Part shown: positions 42,917 to 57,816 of the stretch, piece after piece | How the letters are laid out: each line of letters opens with the position of its first letter | How positions within the stretch are numbered: position 1 is the stretch's first letter | From: Arabidopsis thaliana | Taxonomy: Eukaryota > Streptophyta > Magnoliopsida > Brassicales > Brassicaceae | Length of the DNA stretch: 64,000 bases | Assembly (NCBI RefSeq): GCF_000001735.4 | Contig: NC_003074.8 | Location: 558,101 to 622,100, forward strand | Reading direction: 5' to 3' | The notes under the pieces: generated by a model | What the model was told of the DNA's origin: nothing | The model's input: only the letters and a program-made list of their open reading frames with translations | Databases searched by the model: none | Translations under genes and position numbers: made by a program

Positions 42917-43784
42917 TTAAACGGATAATTCAATCTGAGAAACAAGGATACCATCAGTATCTGCATAAAGCCATTCGCCATCGCATATCCGAGTGCCTGC
43001 AATGTTCAAAGAGACTCTTTGTTCACCAAGTCCTTTCTTACTAGCCTTTATTGGATGAGAAGCTAAAGCTCTCACTCCAATGTCGCAACCATTGATCTCA
43101 TCAACGTCTCTGATGCATCCATTCACTATGATCCCTGCCCATCCGTTGTTCTGCGCTTGTACGACCGGGTTTCCTCCTAGTATCGCACAGCGTAAACTCC
43201 CTCCACCATCCACCACAAGAACTCTACCATTGCCTGTTTTAACATTTAAAACATTATTGAGCTTTTGATGTGAATGCTACAGAGAACAGATTGGTTTATT
43301 GACTCGGGTTTTTGAAAGACCTATCTCGTCTCTAGTATTCAAGAACTTGATTAGCAAAGTGACTGAAGAAGTATATAAACACTGAGCAGTAGTTCTAAAT
43401 CATAGAGAGATGATCTTAAGACTTCTTCAAACATAGTTTCAAGCAAAGAACAATTGAAACTATTTGACAAGTAAGTAACACAAGAATTGAATCTAAAATG
43501 TAACAATACCAATAAACCATGTCAAAGATACTCTGAAAGTTCATAGCTCTACGAGTAAAGTTTCAGTCTTTTGAATTTTATAAGCAAGAATCATTAATAC
43601 CTTTCTCTTCGAGGAAGTGACGGATTAAGCCATTGTCTTCAAAGACTTTAACAGTAACTACTGGACCTGAAAATATTTGACGACGACCATAAATCTGAAA
43701 AACGGGTTGCAGAGCTCGGAGCTGGCCACTTCGAATCATCTCTTGATTCGCGTCACACACTTCCGCAGTGGTCACAAACGCCAT
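42917..43784 (-). CDS. RraA-like / putative HMG aldolase family protein
   Basis: Two exons, 43784-43601 and 43233-42917, give 166 residues. The fold family covers bacterial RraA (regulator of RNase E) and 4-hydroxy-4-methyl-2-oxoglutarate aldolases. Diagnostic sequence is 'VLVVDGGGSLRCAILGGN' and 'GWAGIIVNGCIRDVDEI', where the Arg-Asp pair and the following acidic residue are those that bind metal and substrate in the aldolase branch. There is no obvious targeting signal. A 5' UTR intron is likely: the leader shows CAG|GTGAGAAG just upstream of the ATG context and a further donor CAG|GTAAATG near 44035. Activity cannot be fixed from sequence. AT3G02770 is the likely locus. Confidence 0.92.
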
Positions 43785-44477
43785 TTTTTCTTCTCACCTG
43801 AATCAAGAATTATGATCAAAACAAGTAATCTGGGGATTTGATTATATGAGATTTACGAGAAATTACTCAAACACAGAAAGCAAAAGACAAATCGAGATTA
43901 GTCTAGATAAAGTGATCATATATATTCTCAGTCAATCAATCAAAACCCAGAAGGAAAGATACACACTTTTCATTCAATTCACAAGAAAACTATTTCAAAA
44001 TCCATCTGGGTTTTGATCGAATCTTATTTCATTTACCTGGAATAGAAGAAACTAGGACGAAGAAGAGAACTCTGTGTGCGTAAATCTCTGAGAAATGAAG
44101 TGATGATAATTTAAAGGAGAACAAAGTCATCAACATACTTGTTTCGGTCGTTCAATAATATTAAATTAGTGACTTTTAACTTTACTTAAATCAGATGGAA
44201 GGTGGGTTGTCGTTAAGCTTCGAAAAAAGGAATCTTTGCGTTGCCTTTTCTCTGGTTTCGACTCTGTTTCCTTGTTATCCTTTTCCTCGACGCTTTTTGT
44301 ACATCTCACAAACTTTGTGACATTCATTCATTAATTAAGATAAAAACGAAAACTTTATTATTGCCTGAGGTGCTTGGAAGTTTTGTAAGTGTCTCACATA
44401 TCCCAAATTATTATCATCGAAAAGATAAAAATGATGAAGAGAAAGTTGATTGATTTAAAAACTTTAAAAAAAGATGT
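43785..44477. other. RraA-like promoter/leader and IPP2 3' flank
   Basis: 693 bases between minus-strand genes. Roughly 43785-44100 is leader and promoter of the RraA-like gene; 44400-44477 is the IPP2 3' UTR. Nothing else recognised. Confidence 0.5.
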
Positions 44478-46548
<2,071 letters not shown>

Positions 46549-46825
46549 TGGTGTTGGTGTGTCGCATGTGGTGATGACTGATGCGTTTCTGCCTACTGCG
46601 TTTTATTTTATTTAGGTCCACAGTCATTACCATGCACCTCTCCACACACTATAACACCCCAAAAAACAAAATCAGATAAGATTATTTCCATTTTTAAAAA
46701 TAAAATTAGTATATATATTCATATCGGCTCTCGCGTCCTAAATCAGAAGAGTAGAGCACAAATTAGGGTTAGGGTTAGGGCTTCTCCCTTCCTGGCAAAT
46801 TCATCCCTTTTAGCCGCCATTGAAG
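46549..46825. promoter_or_regulatory. Bidirectional promoter of IPP2 and MBS1
   Basis: 277 bases between divergent ATGs. On the MBS1 side (46763-46780) there are three perfect TTAGGG hexamers in a row, followed by GCTTCTCC. Plant telo-box elements (AAACCCTAA) are known in promoters and leaders of translation-related genes; here the spacing is 6 bases, not the 7 of plant telomeres. Confidence 0.65.
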
Positions 46826-47143
46826 ATGACTGGTAAGGCCAAGCCAAAGAAGCATACAGCGAAGGAGATTCAAGCGAAGATCGATGCTGCGTTGACTAAT
46901 CGAGGCGGAGGAAAAGCTGGAATCGCTGATCGGACCGGAAAAGAGAAAGGAGGCCACGCTAAGTACGAGTGTCCTCATTGCAAAATTACGGCTCCAGGTC
47001 TTAAGACGATGCAGATCCATCACGAATCGAAGCATCCTAATATCATTTATGAGGAATCAAAGCTCGTGAATCTCCATGCTGTTTTAGCACCAGTAGCTGA
47101 ATCGAAACCTAAACCTGGTATCAGGGGAAGCTTGAAGAAGTAA
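46826..47143 (+). CDS. MBS1: MBS1, small zinc-finger protein of singlet-oxygen signalling
   Basis: Intronless gene for 105 residues starting MTGKAKPKKHTAKEIQAK. A single C2H2 zinc finger is visible as C-P-H-C followed by H-H-E-S-K-H (residues about 51-72, 'YECPHCKITAPGL' then 'MQIHHESKH'). The N-terminus is Lys-rich and Gly-rich. It is the METHYLENE BLUE SENSITIVITY 1 protein, reported as a mediator of responses to singlet oxygen. The ATG at 46826 is preceded by a leader with (TTAGGG)3. AT3G02790. Its paralogue MBS2 is in the matching chromosome 5 block. Confidence 0.95.
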   Translation: MTGKAKPKKHTAKEIQAKIDAALTNRGGGKAGIADRTGKEKGGHAKYECPHCKITAPGLKTMQIHHESKHPNIIYEESKLVNLHAVLAPVAESKPKPGIRGSLKK

Positions 47144-48537
47144 CTCTATGTTTGAATTTTATAAAATTTGTTATCTTTTGATGTTAAAGAGTGTAATGTG
47201 CTACTTCTTACCCCAAAATCTATCATGTTGTTGATGTCATCTGGTTTAGCGAATCTTAAATAGCTTTGTAGTCATGTTAAATCAACAACCTCTATTTCTT
47301 TTTTCAGACAAGTTTTAGATCATCAAGATTAGTTCTTATTGTTTGAAATGAAGTACTCTGTTTCTGTTCGAACATAAACAGCGGAAACCTTAGGTCCGGA
47401 TGATTTGCAAAGTACGTATGCACGGACATCTTGTTTTCTGAAAATGACATGGAATTTTCTTAGCTATAACTAGAAGATTGCGTAATTGTCAATCTGATTT
47501 GCGTTCTTGATCTTGAGTTTTTATCCGATACTTGGGTGATGATTTCTAGGTAGGAGGTGAGTTTTTATCCGATACGTGGGTGATGAATGATGATTCTTAG
47601 GTAAGATTTGGTTCGGTTATGGATTTTTCTCGGTTTAGTTCTGGTCAGAAAAATTACGATAGAATTTTCCCGGTTTTGCTTATTCTTTGTCAATTATGTG
47701 TTACATAGTTACATAGACAATGTCAATTATAGCTGCACACTTTTTCATTCTGAGAATGGAAATCAAAAAGCTAAATATATAATAGATGAATATAATATGG
47801 CTGTTTTAGTAAAAGAATGCTGCTAATCAACTTGTATTTCTTTAATTATCTTTGAAAACATATTTTTCCTAACACATGTGCTAGATTAGTCATATACCTT
47901 GTACTGCAGTGCACATGGTATATATTAGAAGCTGACTCGATACTCTTAACCTCCTCTGTTTTCTCTGTTTTAATAATTGATTTCATACCGAAAGTATACT
48001 ACCGAATGTTATCTTTTAAAATTCAGTTTGATTGGCTAGAGAGGTTTTCTGGACATAAATCAGTTTTTTTTTTCTTTTGATTTGAAAATTGTACTGCAAG
48101 TTCTTGCTAATTTTGATCTAATTTCTACTGGTTTGATTATTTAAGAACTCTTTATAAATGATTAGATTATCGAAGAACTCTTTACAAGAATTTAAAACAT
48201 GGTATTATTGCTGTACCACTTATATTATTGCTAATGGTTATTCCAAAGAGACTTTGAAGTTTAAACAACAAGATTAAGCTAACTTTAGGAGTTTGACCAA
48301 TAAAATAAAATAAAGCAACATAAGCATGAATGAGTCATTGAGTTAAAAATGACCTCCCCTGCATCAGATTGTAATGAAGAATAAACTTTCTATACATTTC
48401 TATTTCTAAAAAACACAATAAAACTTCTGGTTACGGCTTTTGGGGTAAACTAAAACTTATCCCACTTAAAGAATAATCCAGGCACCGATTAAACTCAAAT
48501 CAGAACACGGAACATATGCCACTTGGTTGCTCTCTTT
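47144..48537. other. Intergenic region, MBS1 3' flank to PFA-DSP3 3' end
   Basis: 1.4 kb of AT-rich DNA between converging genes. A short direct duplication (GAGTTTTTATCCGATAC plus following bases, at about 47515-47553 and 47559-47604) is present, as is a small one near 48143-48190 (GAAGAACTCTTTA/AAGAACTCTTTA). No gene is supported. Confidence 0.6.
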
Positions 48538-50628
<2,091 letters not shown>

Positions 50629-52685
50629 TCACTCTTTAATAGAATCGATCGCAACATCTGATTTTATCCGATGCAAAGAGCCTCCATTGTCATCTCCTGA
50701 ATCATCATCATTATCAAAGTAAACACTTTGATCATCATCAGTTTTTGAGCTATCAATGTGTTCAATATGAGTATGCTTTTCTTCTGCCTCTTCCTCTTCC
50801 TCTTCTTCTTTCCCTTTCTCGTCTTGATCTCTGTCGCTATCATAACGCGAAGAAGTACTTTCGTCGTTTGATTTTTGGCTGCTTTTACTGCTTAGCCTCT
50901 CATCATTGACATCAATATCTTCCCAGCTATATCTATACTTTATCTTCAAGCTTTGCGCCTGGTTCTTCTCATCAATAGGCTTTGGTGGTTGGTCCTTTTC
51001 ATGTTCAGAGTTAGAATCAGACTCATCATCAGATTCCATTGAGCTATCTTCCTCTTCATGTTTCTTCTTATACTCATTCTTACTCACACTCTCCTTTTCG
51101 CTCTCCAAAGATGATTCTTCGCCTGATGAGGTACTAGATTTGTCATCTTCCGTAGCTAGCTCAGGAGGAGGAGATACAAGATTTGAATCATGTCGGCTTA
51201 AGGCTATAGACATGCTCTTGTCTTTGAAGGATAAGATAGGAACTGTTGTGGGAATACCATCTTCTGTAGGCATCGAAAGGAAGCTAAGCGCAACCATTAC
51301 ATCGCTTATAAGAGGACGAGCTGATGCTTCCTCTTGCACACACATTGAAGCTATTGCCACTGCTTGGTTTAATCCTCTCTCTGAGAATTTATTCTCCAAA
51401 ACTGGATCTGCCATATCGGGATACCTCTTCGGATCTCTAAATATCGGTTGTGCCTGCGATAACATGAATTGTTCAGCAAGATAAAAACTTCTTGTTTTAA
51501 CTTGGTTGAAAAAGTGCAATAATATTAGGGTTTGTTATTTATTACCCAAGAAACTAAGTTCTGTTCATCATTAGGCCTAGTAGTATCAAGAGCTCTTCGA
51601 CCCGTGATAAGCTCAAGCAACACAACACCAAAGCTATAGACATCTGATTTCAAAGTGAGATTTCCGCCTCGTGTATACTCAGGTGCAGAGTAACCATAAG
51701 TTCCCATTACTCGTGAAGATAAAGCCATCATCTTATCACCTGTCCCGGGTCCTAGCTTATGTAGACCAAAATCAGAAAGCTTAGGAGAAAAGTCATCATC
51801 TAACAAAATGTTTGAAGCTTTCAAATCTCTGTATATCACGGGTGGATTCGCTTTATCGTGCAAGTAATCAAGCCCTTGCGCTGCAGCATACGCTATCTGC
51901 ATCCTAGTTGTCCAATCCATCGGATCACTGTCTGCTTTTGGTTCTGCAAAATTCAAATTGTCATTTCTTTCAAAGTAAAAAAAATGTGTTCAATGAGAAT
52001 CTCTCAATTTAGTACCATGAAGATGGTCTTGAAGTGAACCTCCAGAGATATAATCATAGACCAAAAGCCTTTGATCTCCATCCGCGCAGTAACCAATAAG
52101 CTTAACAAGATTCGGATGATCAAGTTGGCCTAAAGACAAAACCTCAGCTTGAAACTCTTTGTTTCCATGTAATCCATGCTTGTCTAGTTGCTTTACAGCC
52201 ACCACCTACAAGACAAATTCTTCTGATTCTGATGATGGCTCATTGAAAAATACCTAACTTTGGTGATGGTCTCATGAATGTATCCTAAATTCCAAATTCT
52301 GGAGATTTAAGGAAGAACCTGGCCAGTAGATTTGAGGGTTCCTTTGTAAACCCTACCAAATCCACCTTCTCCTAGCAAACACTCTTGCCGGAAATTCTTT
52401 GTGGCTGTAGCTAATTCCCGGAAAGTGAATATCTTCAACGATGTTCCTTCCGATTGCTCTATTTCCTCTGTTTCTTCTGCACGTCTCCTATCTTTAAAAA
52501 CAAACAAAAAATGATCATTTTTTGTTTTCTTTCATTTTACTGATCGTATGAACAAGGAAAACTAAGAAATGGTACATCGTTAGGAGATAAATACCATCTG
52601 GTTTGGGTTCGTTGTTGTCGTTGGTCTCATTCGTAGTTGAAGATTTCTTGTTCTTTGGCGAAGAGAAACACGGAAAACAGTGCAT
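50629..52685 (-). CDS. LIP2: Receptor-like cytoplasmic kinase LIP2 (PBL-type)
   Basis: Exons 52685-52595, 52491-52319, 52205-52016, 51943-51546 and 51453-50629 give 558 residues. The start MHCFPCFSS carries two Cys for palmitoylation and plasma-membrane anchoring. Kinase motifs: '[13 protein letters not shown]' (P-loop), 'VVAVKQLD' (VAIK Lys), '[13 protein letters not shown]' (HRD with Tyr for His, usual in this clade), 'DFGLHKLG' and '[10 protein letters not shown]'. The last about 200 residues are a highly acidic, Ser-rich tail ([15 protein letters not shown] and similar), presumably disordered. I recognise the gene as LOST IN POLLEN TUBE GUIDANCE 2 (AT3G02810), which acts with LIP1 at the pollen-tube tip in LURE perception. 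Confidence 0.94.
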
Positions 52686-53472
52686 GATGATGATCAAAAT
52701 CGGTTTTAGCAATCAAAGAGTATTATTATTTGAAGATAAAACAGATCGAAAAGAATTAGATTTTTGGAGTTTTGTTTAGGATTAAGCAATGGTCGGGTCC
52801 TTCATGGAGATTGAAGGACCCACGTAAAAGAAGAAACACAAGAAAAAAAATGAAAGGAGAAAGAGAAGAAGAAGATGAAGTTGACAATCCAAACCACCGG
52901 AAAATCGATGAAGAAGAGTAATTTTTCCGAGAAAAAATGGACAAAAAAAAAGTTTAGATTTTTTGTAATAATCTCAATCTCTCATAAACTCTTACCTTTT
53001 CCCAAAAGCATGGAGAACCATCCTTCTTCTTTCGAATTTCTGTATAACCTAATTTTAAAAATCCTGTAAATAAATTCTCAAGTAATGATCTTGAAGTGGA
53101 TTAATCTGTCCCACAACACACTAAAATTAATAATTTTTGCCAGTATTGATAGATCATCCCGCTAAAAAACGCTATTTCTGGACTATAATAATACTATTTC
53201 TGGACATTATTTGCAACTCTCTGTCTTCTCTACTACGTTACTAATATATTCTACTGGGCTTTAAGGCCTCAAATTACAATATGTTTGGTTCCAAAATTTG
53301 TATTTAATGGGCTTCTCTTTCTTTAGGTTTTTATAATAAACCGGGTCAAACAGTACCCGACTCGTCTAATTTTCCCGCTAAAGAAAAAGTGAAAACCGCC
53401 CAAATAATTTTCGATGGTGGAATGATAAAAGACCTAAGAGGGAGAAAGAGAGATCGAAGAGTGAAATCTGAA
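52686..53472. promoter_or_regulatory. Divergent promoter region, LIP2 and TIPIN-like gene
   Basis: 787 bases between divergent starts. The TIPIN-like side contains TTTCCCGC (about 53371-53378), an E2F-like motif, and TGGGCT/GGGCTT elements near 53253 and 53308. An E2F site suits a replication-fork gene. The LIP2 side is A-rich. Confidence 0.5.
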
Positions 53473-55194
53473 ATGGAATCAGCTCCGACGGGATGCTTCA
53501 AGTGTGGTCGTCCCGGTCATTGGTCTCGTGATTGTCCATCATCGGCTCCGGTCGCCGGCAATAATTCCGTTTCTTCTTCTTCCGCTCCATCTCAAATCCC
53601 TAATAATGAATTTCAGAGATCCTCCAGTAAAAGTGGAACCTCAATAGCTCCTGCTCCTAAAGTGACGAAGACGAGAGTTCAAAGGCCCAAGCTAACTCCT
53701 GAATTGTTACTCTCTGAGGATGGTCTCGGCTATGTTCTTCGCTATTTCCCTAAATCCTTCAAGTATCGTGGCCGAGGCAAAGAGGCAAGTCTTTTTTTCA
53801 CCCGCAGATTCGTTTAACAGCGGTTTTACATGTTACAGTGTGATAATTTGGATAATATGAATAATTTTTATAGGTGAGCGATTTGGGGAATTTGATACGG
53901 TTGTACAGTGAGTGGCACACTCATTTGCTACCTTACTATTCCTTTGATCACTTTGTGCATAAAGTTCAACAAGTCGCTTCTACTAAGCGTGTTAAGGTAC
54001 TACATTGCTCGATCCACTTTTTCTGTTTTTGTAAAGCGTTCTTCCTTGTGGCAATTGTGAATCTATGAATCCGGATTTAAAGGTTGAAAATATTCCGATG
54101 ATTGTATTAAGCAGTGGTTAGTCTAGATTGCTGTAATCAGAATTACATTGTTCGTCTCCTTGTTTGATGTTCACTCATGTGTTGCTTTCAAGTTGCAAGA
54201 TAGAGGATCTGAGTATTTGTTAGGCTGTTTTGGTATATGATCATTGTGCTCATATGTTAGTCTTTACTTGTGTAACATACTTAGGTTCTTCCAGTAACTA
54301 AAAACTATATGTTCACTTGATGGCTATGTTGCCTTTGCGTTTATACTTGATCTGAATCCTGCTGACGGGCTAACATCGTGAAACAAATTATATAGGCCAG
54401 AATGACATTGCTTGTCTCGTTCTTTGGTGATCAATCATCTGTTGCTTTAAAGTTCGAATTACTAGACTCTGAGGCTGTGTTAGGTTGCTCATACGTTCTT
54501 TACTTCCCTAACATAGTTAGGTTCTGCCAGAAACTGAAACTATATATTCACTCAATGGCTATGTTGCCTTTGCATTTATACTTGATACATTGATATATAC
54601 TGATGTGTTATCCTTTTAGAATTGTATAAATGAACTGCGAGAAAGGGTTGCCAGTGGAGTTGATCCAAACAAGTTATACGAAAAGCAGGAAGAAAATACT
54701 GTTCCTTCTGATGATCAAGGTATGTCAAACAGATCAGCTTTTTTCCCTTGAATCTTCTTTTAAGTTTAAGATATTGATACGAAAAGGAAACGCTTCTTAT
54801 GTGGCTGCATAACACTTAAGTTCAATATCTGTTACATTACAATCTTGTGGGTAATGAATAGTCTTCTGCTGGTAATCTAGATATGGATCAGCCAAGTCAT
54901 GACGAAGAGAACATACCATCAAAGAGCGTTGATGCTGATACAAATGCTGATGCTTTTGAAGACAGTATGTTGAATGAGATATTTGATAATGCTTCAAAGT
55001 TACCGAGCGATGAACAAAACATGGATAAAAGCAGTGAACTGACAGAAGAGCAAAGAGCACGTATGGAAGCTAATAGATTGAAGGCAATGGAGAAAGCTCA
55101 GAACATTTCCGAGGAACAGAGAGTACGTATGGAAGCTAATAGGCTAAAAGCTCTCGAAAGAGCCAAAGCAAGGCTCCAACCAAATCAAGATTAG
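53473..55194 (+). CDS. TIPIN/Csm3/Swi3-domain protein with CCHC zinc knuckle
   Basis: Replication fork protection factor homologue (TIMELESS partner). Exons 53473-53784, 53874-53996, 54620-54719 and 54881-55194 give 282 residues. Residues 7-22 form a CCHC zinc knuckle (CFKCGRPGHWSRDC). The Swi3 domain runs from 'RPKLTPELLLSEDGLGYVLRYFPKSFK' through 'LIRLYSEWHTHLLPYYSFDHFVHKVQQV'. The C-terminus has two copies of an EEQR.RMEANRLKA.EKA/ERA helix. Intron 1 uses a GC donor (AAAGAG|GCAAGT); the nearby GT donor would create an immediate stop. An in-frame ATG at 53422 would add 17 residues, but the start at 53473 fits the family better. AT3G02820 is the likely locus. Confidence 0.94.
54139..54586 (+). 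repeat. Tandem duplication inside intron 2 of the TIPIN-like gene
   Basis: The segment at about 54139-54350 is repeated at about 54399-54586. Both copies run from AGAAT(T/G)ACATTG through CGTCTC/TCTCGTT, CTGTTGCTTT or close variant, GTTAGG and TTCACT(T/C)(G/A)ATGGCTATG to TTGCCTTTGC(G/A)TTTATACTTGAT. This explains the unusually long intron (623 bases). Confidence 0.8.
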
Positions 55195-55974
55195 ACTAGA
55201 GATGTTCAATTTGAATTTTGGATTGAAAAATTTGTGCTTTTGAATGTTTCAATTAGTTATCTAATAGTAACAAATGTGTGTCCGAAACTAGAACATATGT
55301 ATGGATGTCTGGTCGTGTGTTAGTTTCGGTTGTGGATCCATCAAACCCAATATTATGGACCGTAATTTGTTCCAACCCAAGTTGATGATAATTGGCATAA
55401 AAGCTCTTTATTGTTTGGTAGATTTGATTTTTCCAACAACTAAAATAAATAAAAGTTGTATATTCAAAAAAAATTCATAATAAATGGAATGAAATAACCA
55501 CATAGAAAAGGACAAAGATAATAAAAATTTCTGACGTGTTCTCTACCGTCCAATTTTGGTGGAGAAGATAAAATAAAAATTGTCGCACTCTAGTCTTTAC
55601 GAAAATAGAAAAAAAGAAAATCAGTAGGGGCATATTCGTCTACGTACATACACAAACTTTAAATTAATTGATTTTTCTCAAAATTTCTTGTTTGATTTGT
55701 GTGGAGGTGAGACGAGAACGCTTTTTTGCTTTTCGTCTTTCTCTCTCTCTTTCTTTCTTCACTACCTCTCACCTCTCTGTTTACACGATTCTTCTTCTTC
55801 TTCTTCTTCTTCTTTAGATGTCTTCTTCCTCCATTGTCATCTACCTCTCTACACTTCATTTTCTTGTTGGAAGAAGATCGATTACCGGTGACTCATTCTT
55901 AGTGATGACAGTATAATGTCTGATGCTTATTATCATCATCATCATCATCGGAGACATTCTTCCTCTTCACGTCT
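55195..55974 (+). promoter_or_regulatory. TIPIN-like 3' UTR, then ZFN1 promoter and leader
   Basis: The right part is the ZFN1 leader. It includes a TTC run (55790-55814), a CAT run (55934-55948) and two upstream ATGs close to the main start: a three-codon uORF at 55904-55915 and a 34-codon one that overlaps the main ATG. Core promoter probably near 55680-55700. Confidence 0.5.
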
Positions 55975-56020
55975 ATGGATTTTAATGCCGGAGTTCCCAT
56001 GTCTTCTCTTTCACCTTTGA
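55916..56020 (+). CDS. Upstream ORF overlapping ZFN1 start, 34 codons
   Basis: Starts MSDAYYHHHHHRRHSSSSR and stops with TGA at 56018-56020, 46 bases inside ZFN1 exon 1 (it passes through the first 18 ZFN1 codons out of frame). Codon composition in the first half is dominated by the CAT run. If present on the ZFN1 mRNA it should lower main-frame translation. Whether transcription starts upstream of 55916 is inferred from the pyrimidine-rich leader, not known. Confidence 0.45.
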   Translation: MSDAYYHHHHHRRHSSSSRLWILMPEFPCLLFHL

Positions 56021-57816
56021 TGAATCAAGGTCCTATCAATTTCTTCTTTCTTTTCTCTGTTTTGATCGGCAAATTTTGGTTATTTGTTTTGTTTTTAAAC
56101 GGATTGGGTTTAATCTCAGTTTCTTCTTCTTGGTTTGGGTTGTGGTTTATGATCAGATGCAATGTGGCAAATGAATTTGAGTTCAGATGAAACAATGGAA
56201 ACTGGTTCTTACCCTGAACGACCAGGAGAGCCTGATTGTTCTTATTACATAAGAACTGGTCTTTGTAGATTTGGCTCTACTTGTCGGTTCAACCATCCTC
56301 GTGATCGGGAACTGGTACGTTATGGTTTTTGTGTTCCTCTCTGTGATTTTGGAGTTTAGAGATCTGTCTGGTCGGATTATAATGTCAAAGCTTTTGCCTT
56401 TTGGAATTTTGTTTTTGAGCTCTTCTCTCTCATTGTCCAATTTCTAGGTTATAGCTACTGCAAGGATGAGAGGAGAATACCCTGAAAGGATTGGTCAGCC
56501 TGAATGCGAGGTAAGAATCTTTGGTTTGTCCAGTTGTAGATGAACATTTTGTCAAGGTTTGGTAATTGAGTCATCTTCTTACACAAACTAACTTAACATT
56601 TTGTGGTGTTGTATGTTTTGGTTGCGCAGTACTATTTGAAGACAGGAACCTGCAAGTTTGGAGTAACATGTAAGTTTCATCATCCAAGGAACAAAGCTGG
56701 GATTGCTGGAAGAGTCTCTCTCAATATGTTAGGCTATCCTCTACGCTCGGTATATTTGACTTTTTGACTTGCTGATTTCATTACTTCTCATTGTTTCATC
56801 ATCTTAGTGATTCTCTGTAATGTCATATATGCAGAATGAGGTTGATTGTGCTTATTTCCTAAGAACCGGACACTGTAAATTTGGTGGTACTTGTAAATTC
56901 AACCACCCTCAGCCTCAACCAACCAACATGATGGTTCCTACCTCAGGGCAACAGTCTTATCCTTGGTCAAGAGCTTCTTTTATTGCCAGCCCTCGTTGGC
57001 AAGATCCGTCTAGCTACGCTTCCTTAATCATGCCTCAAGGAGTTGTCCCGGTTCAAGGATGGAACCCTTACAGTGTAAGTTTTCTAAACAACATTGCTTA
57101 TACTCTTCAGACTTTATATGACTTGGTTTTGATTTCTGTCGAGTGTTTCTCGGGGTTTCCATTTCGTTAGGGTCAGCTCGGCTCAGTTTCTCCTTCAGGT
57201 ACCGGAAATGATCAAAACTACAGAAATTTACAGCAGAACGAGACAATAGAGTCAGGCTCTCAGTCTCAAGGATCATTCTCGGGTTACAATCCGGGATCCT
57301 CTGTTCCGCTAGGAGGGTATTATGCATTGCCGAGGGAAAATGTGTTCCCGGAGAGACCAGGACAACCCGAATGCCAATTCTACATGAAGACAGGTGACTG
57401 CAAATTTGGCACAGTTTGCAAATTTCACCATCCTAGAGACAGACAAGCTCCTCCTCCTGATTGTCTCTTAAGCTCCATTGGCCTCCCCTTACGCCCGGTA
57501 AGCTCAAAGACTTGTGCATAATTACTTGGTTCTCTTCGATTAAATCTCTGCATTGTTTGATTTTTTTTCTTTCTCAAAATGATAGGGAGAACCGTTGTGT
57601 GTGTTCTATACACGCTATGGAATCTGCAAATTTGGTCCAAGCTGTAAATTTGATCACCCAATGCGAGTATTCACATACGACAACACAGCTTCAGAGACAG
57701 ATGAGGTAGTGGAAACATCAACAGGGAAATCTAGAAGACTCTCTGTGTCTGAAACAAGACAAGCAGCAACAACATCCTCTGGTAAAGACACTACCATTGA
57801 TAATACACAGCAGTGA
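55975..57816 (+). CDS. ZFN1: ZFN1, CCCH-type zinc finger nucleic-acid-binding protein
   Basis: Exons 55975-56029, 56157-56314, 56448-56510, 56630-56749, 56835-57074, 57171-57497 and 57586-57816 give 397 residues. Five CCCH fingers of spacing C-x8-C-x5-C-x3-H are visible: '[20 protein letters not shown]', '[20 protein letters not shown]', '[20 protein letters not shown]', '[20 protein letters not shown]' and '[20 protein letters not shown]'. Fingers 1-3 are clustered near the N-terminus and 4-5 near the C-terminus, the ZFN-type arrangement. Members bind RNA or DNA and one was described with ribonuclease activity. The Ser/Thr-rich tail is low complexity. AT3G02830. The paralogue ZFN3 is in the chromosome 5 block. 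Confidence 0.95.

Noticed and set aside
46763-46780. Interstitial telomere insertion
   Set aside because: Only three six-base units, wrong period for Arabidopsis telomeres (TTTAGGG), and located in a promoter/leader where telo-box elements are common.
50906-51484. 192-residue plus-strand frame
   Set aside because: Antisense of the acidic Ser-rich tail of the LIP2 kinase; Glu codons read backwards give Ser/Phe/Leu runs.
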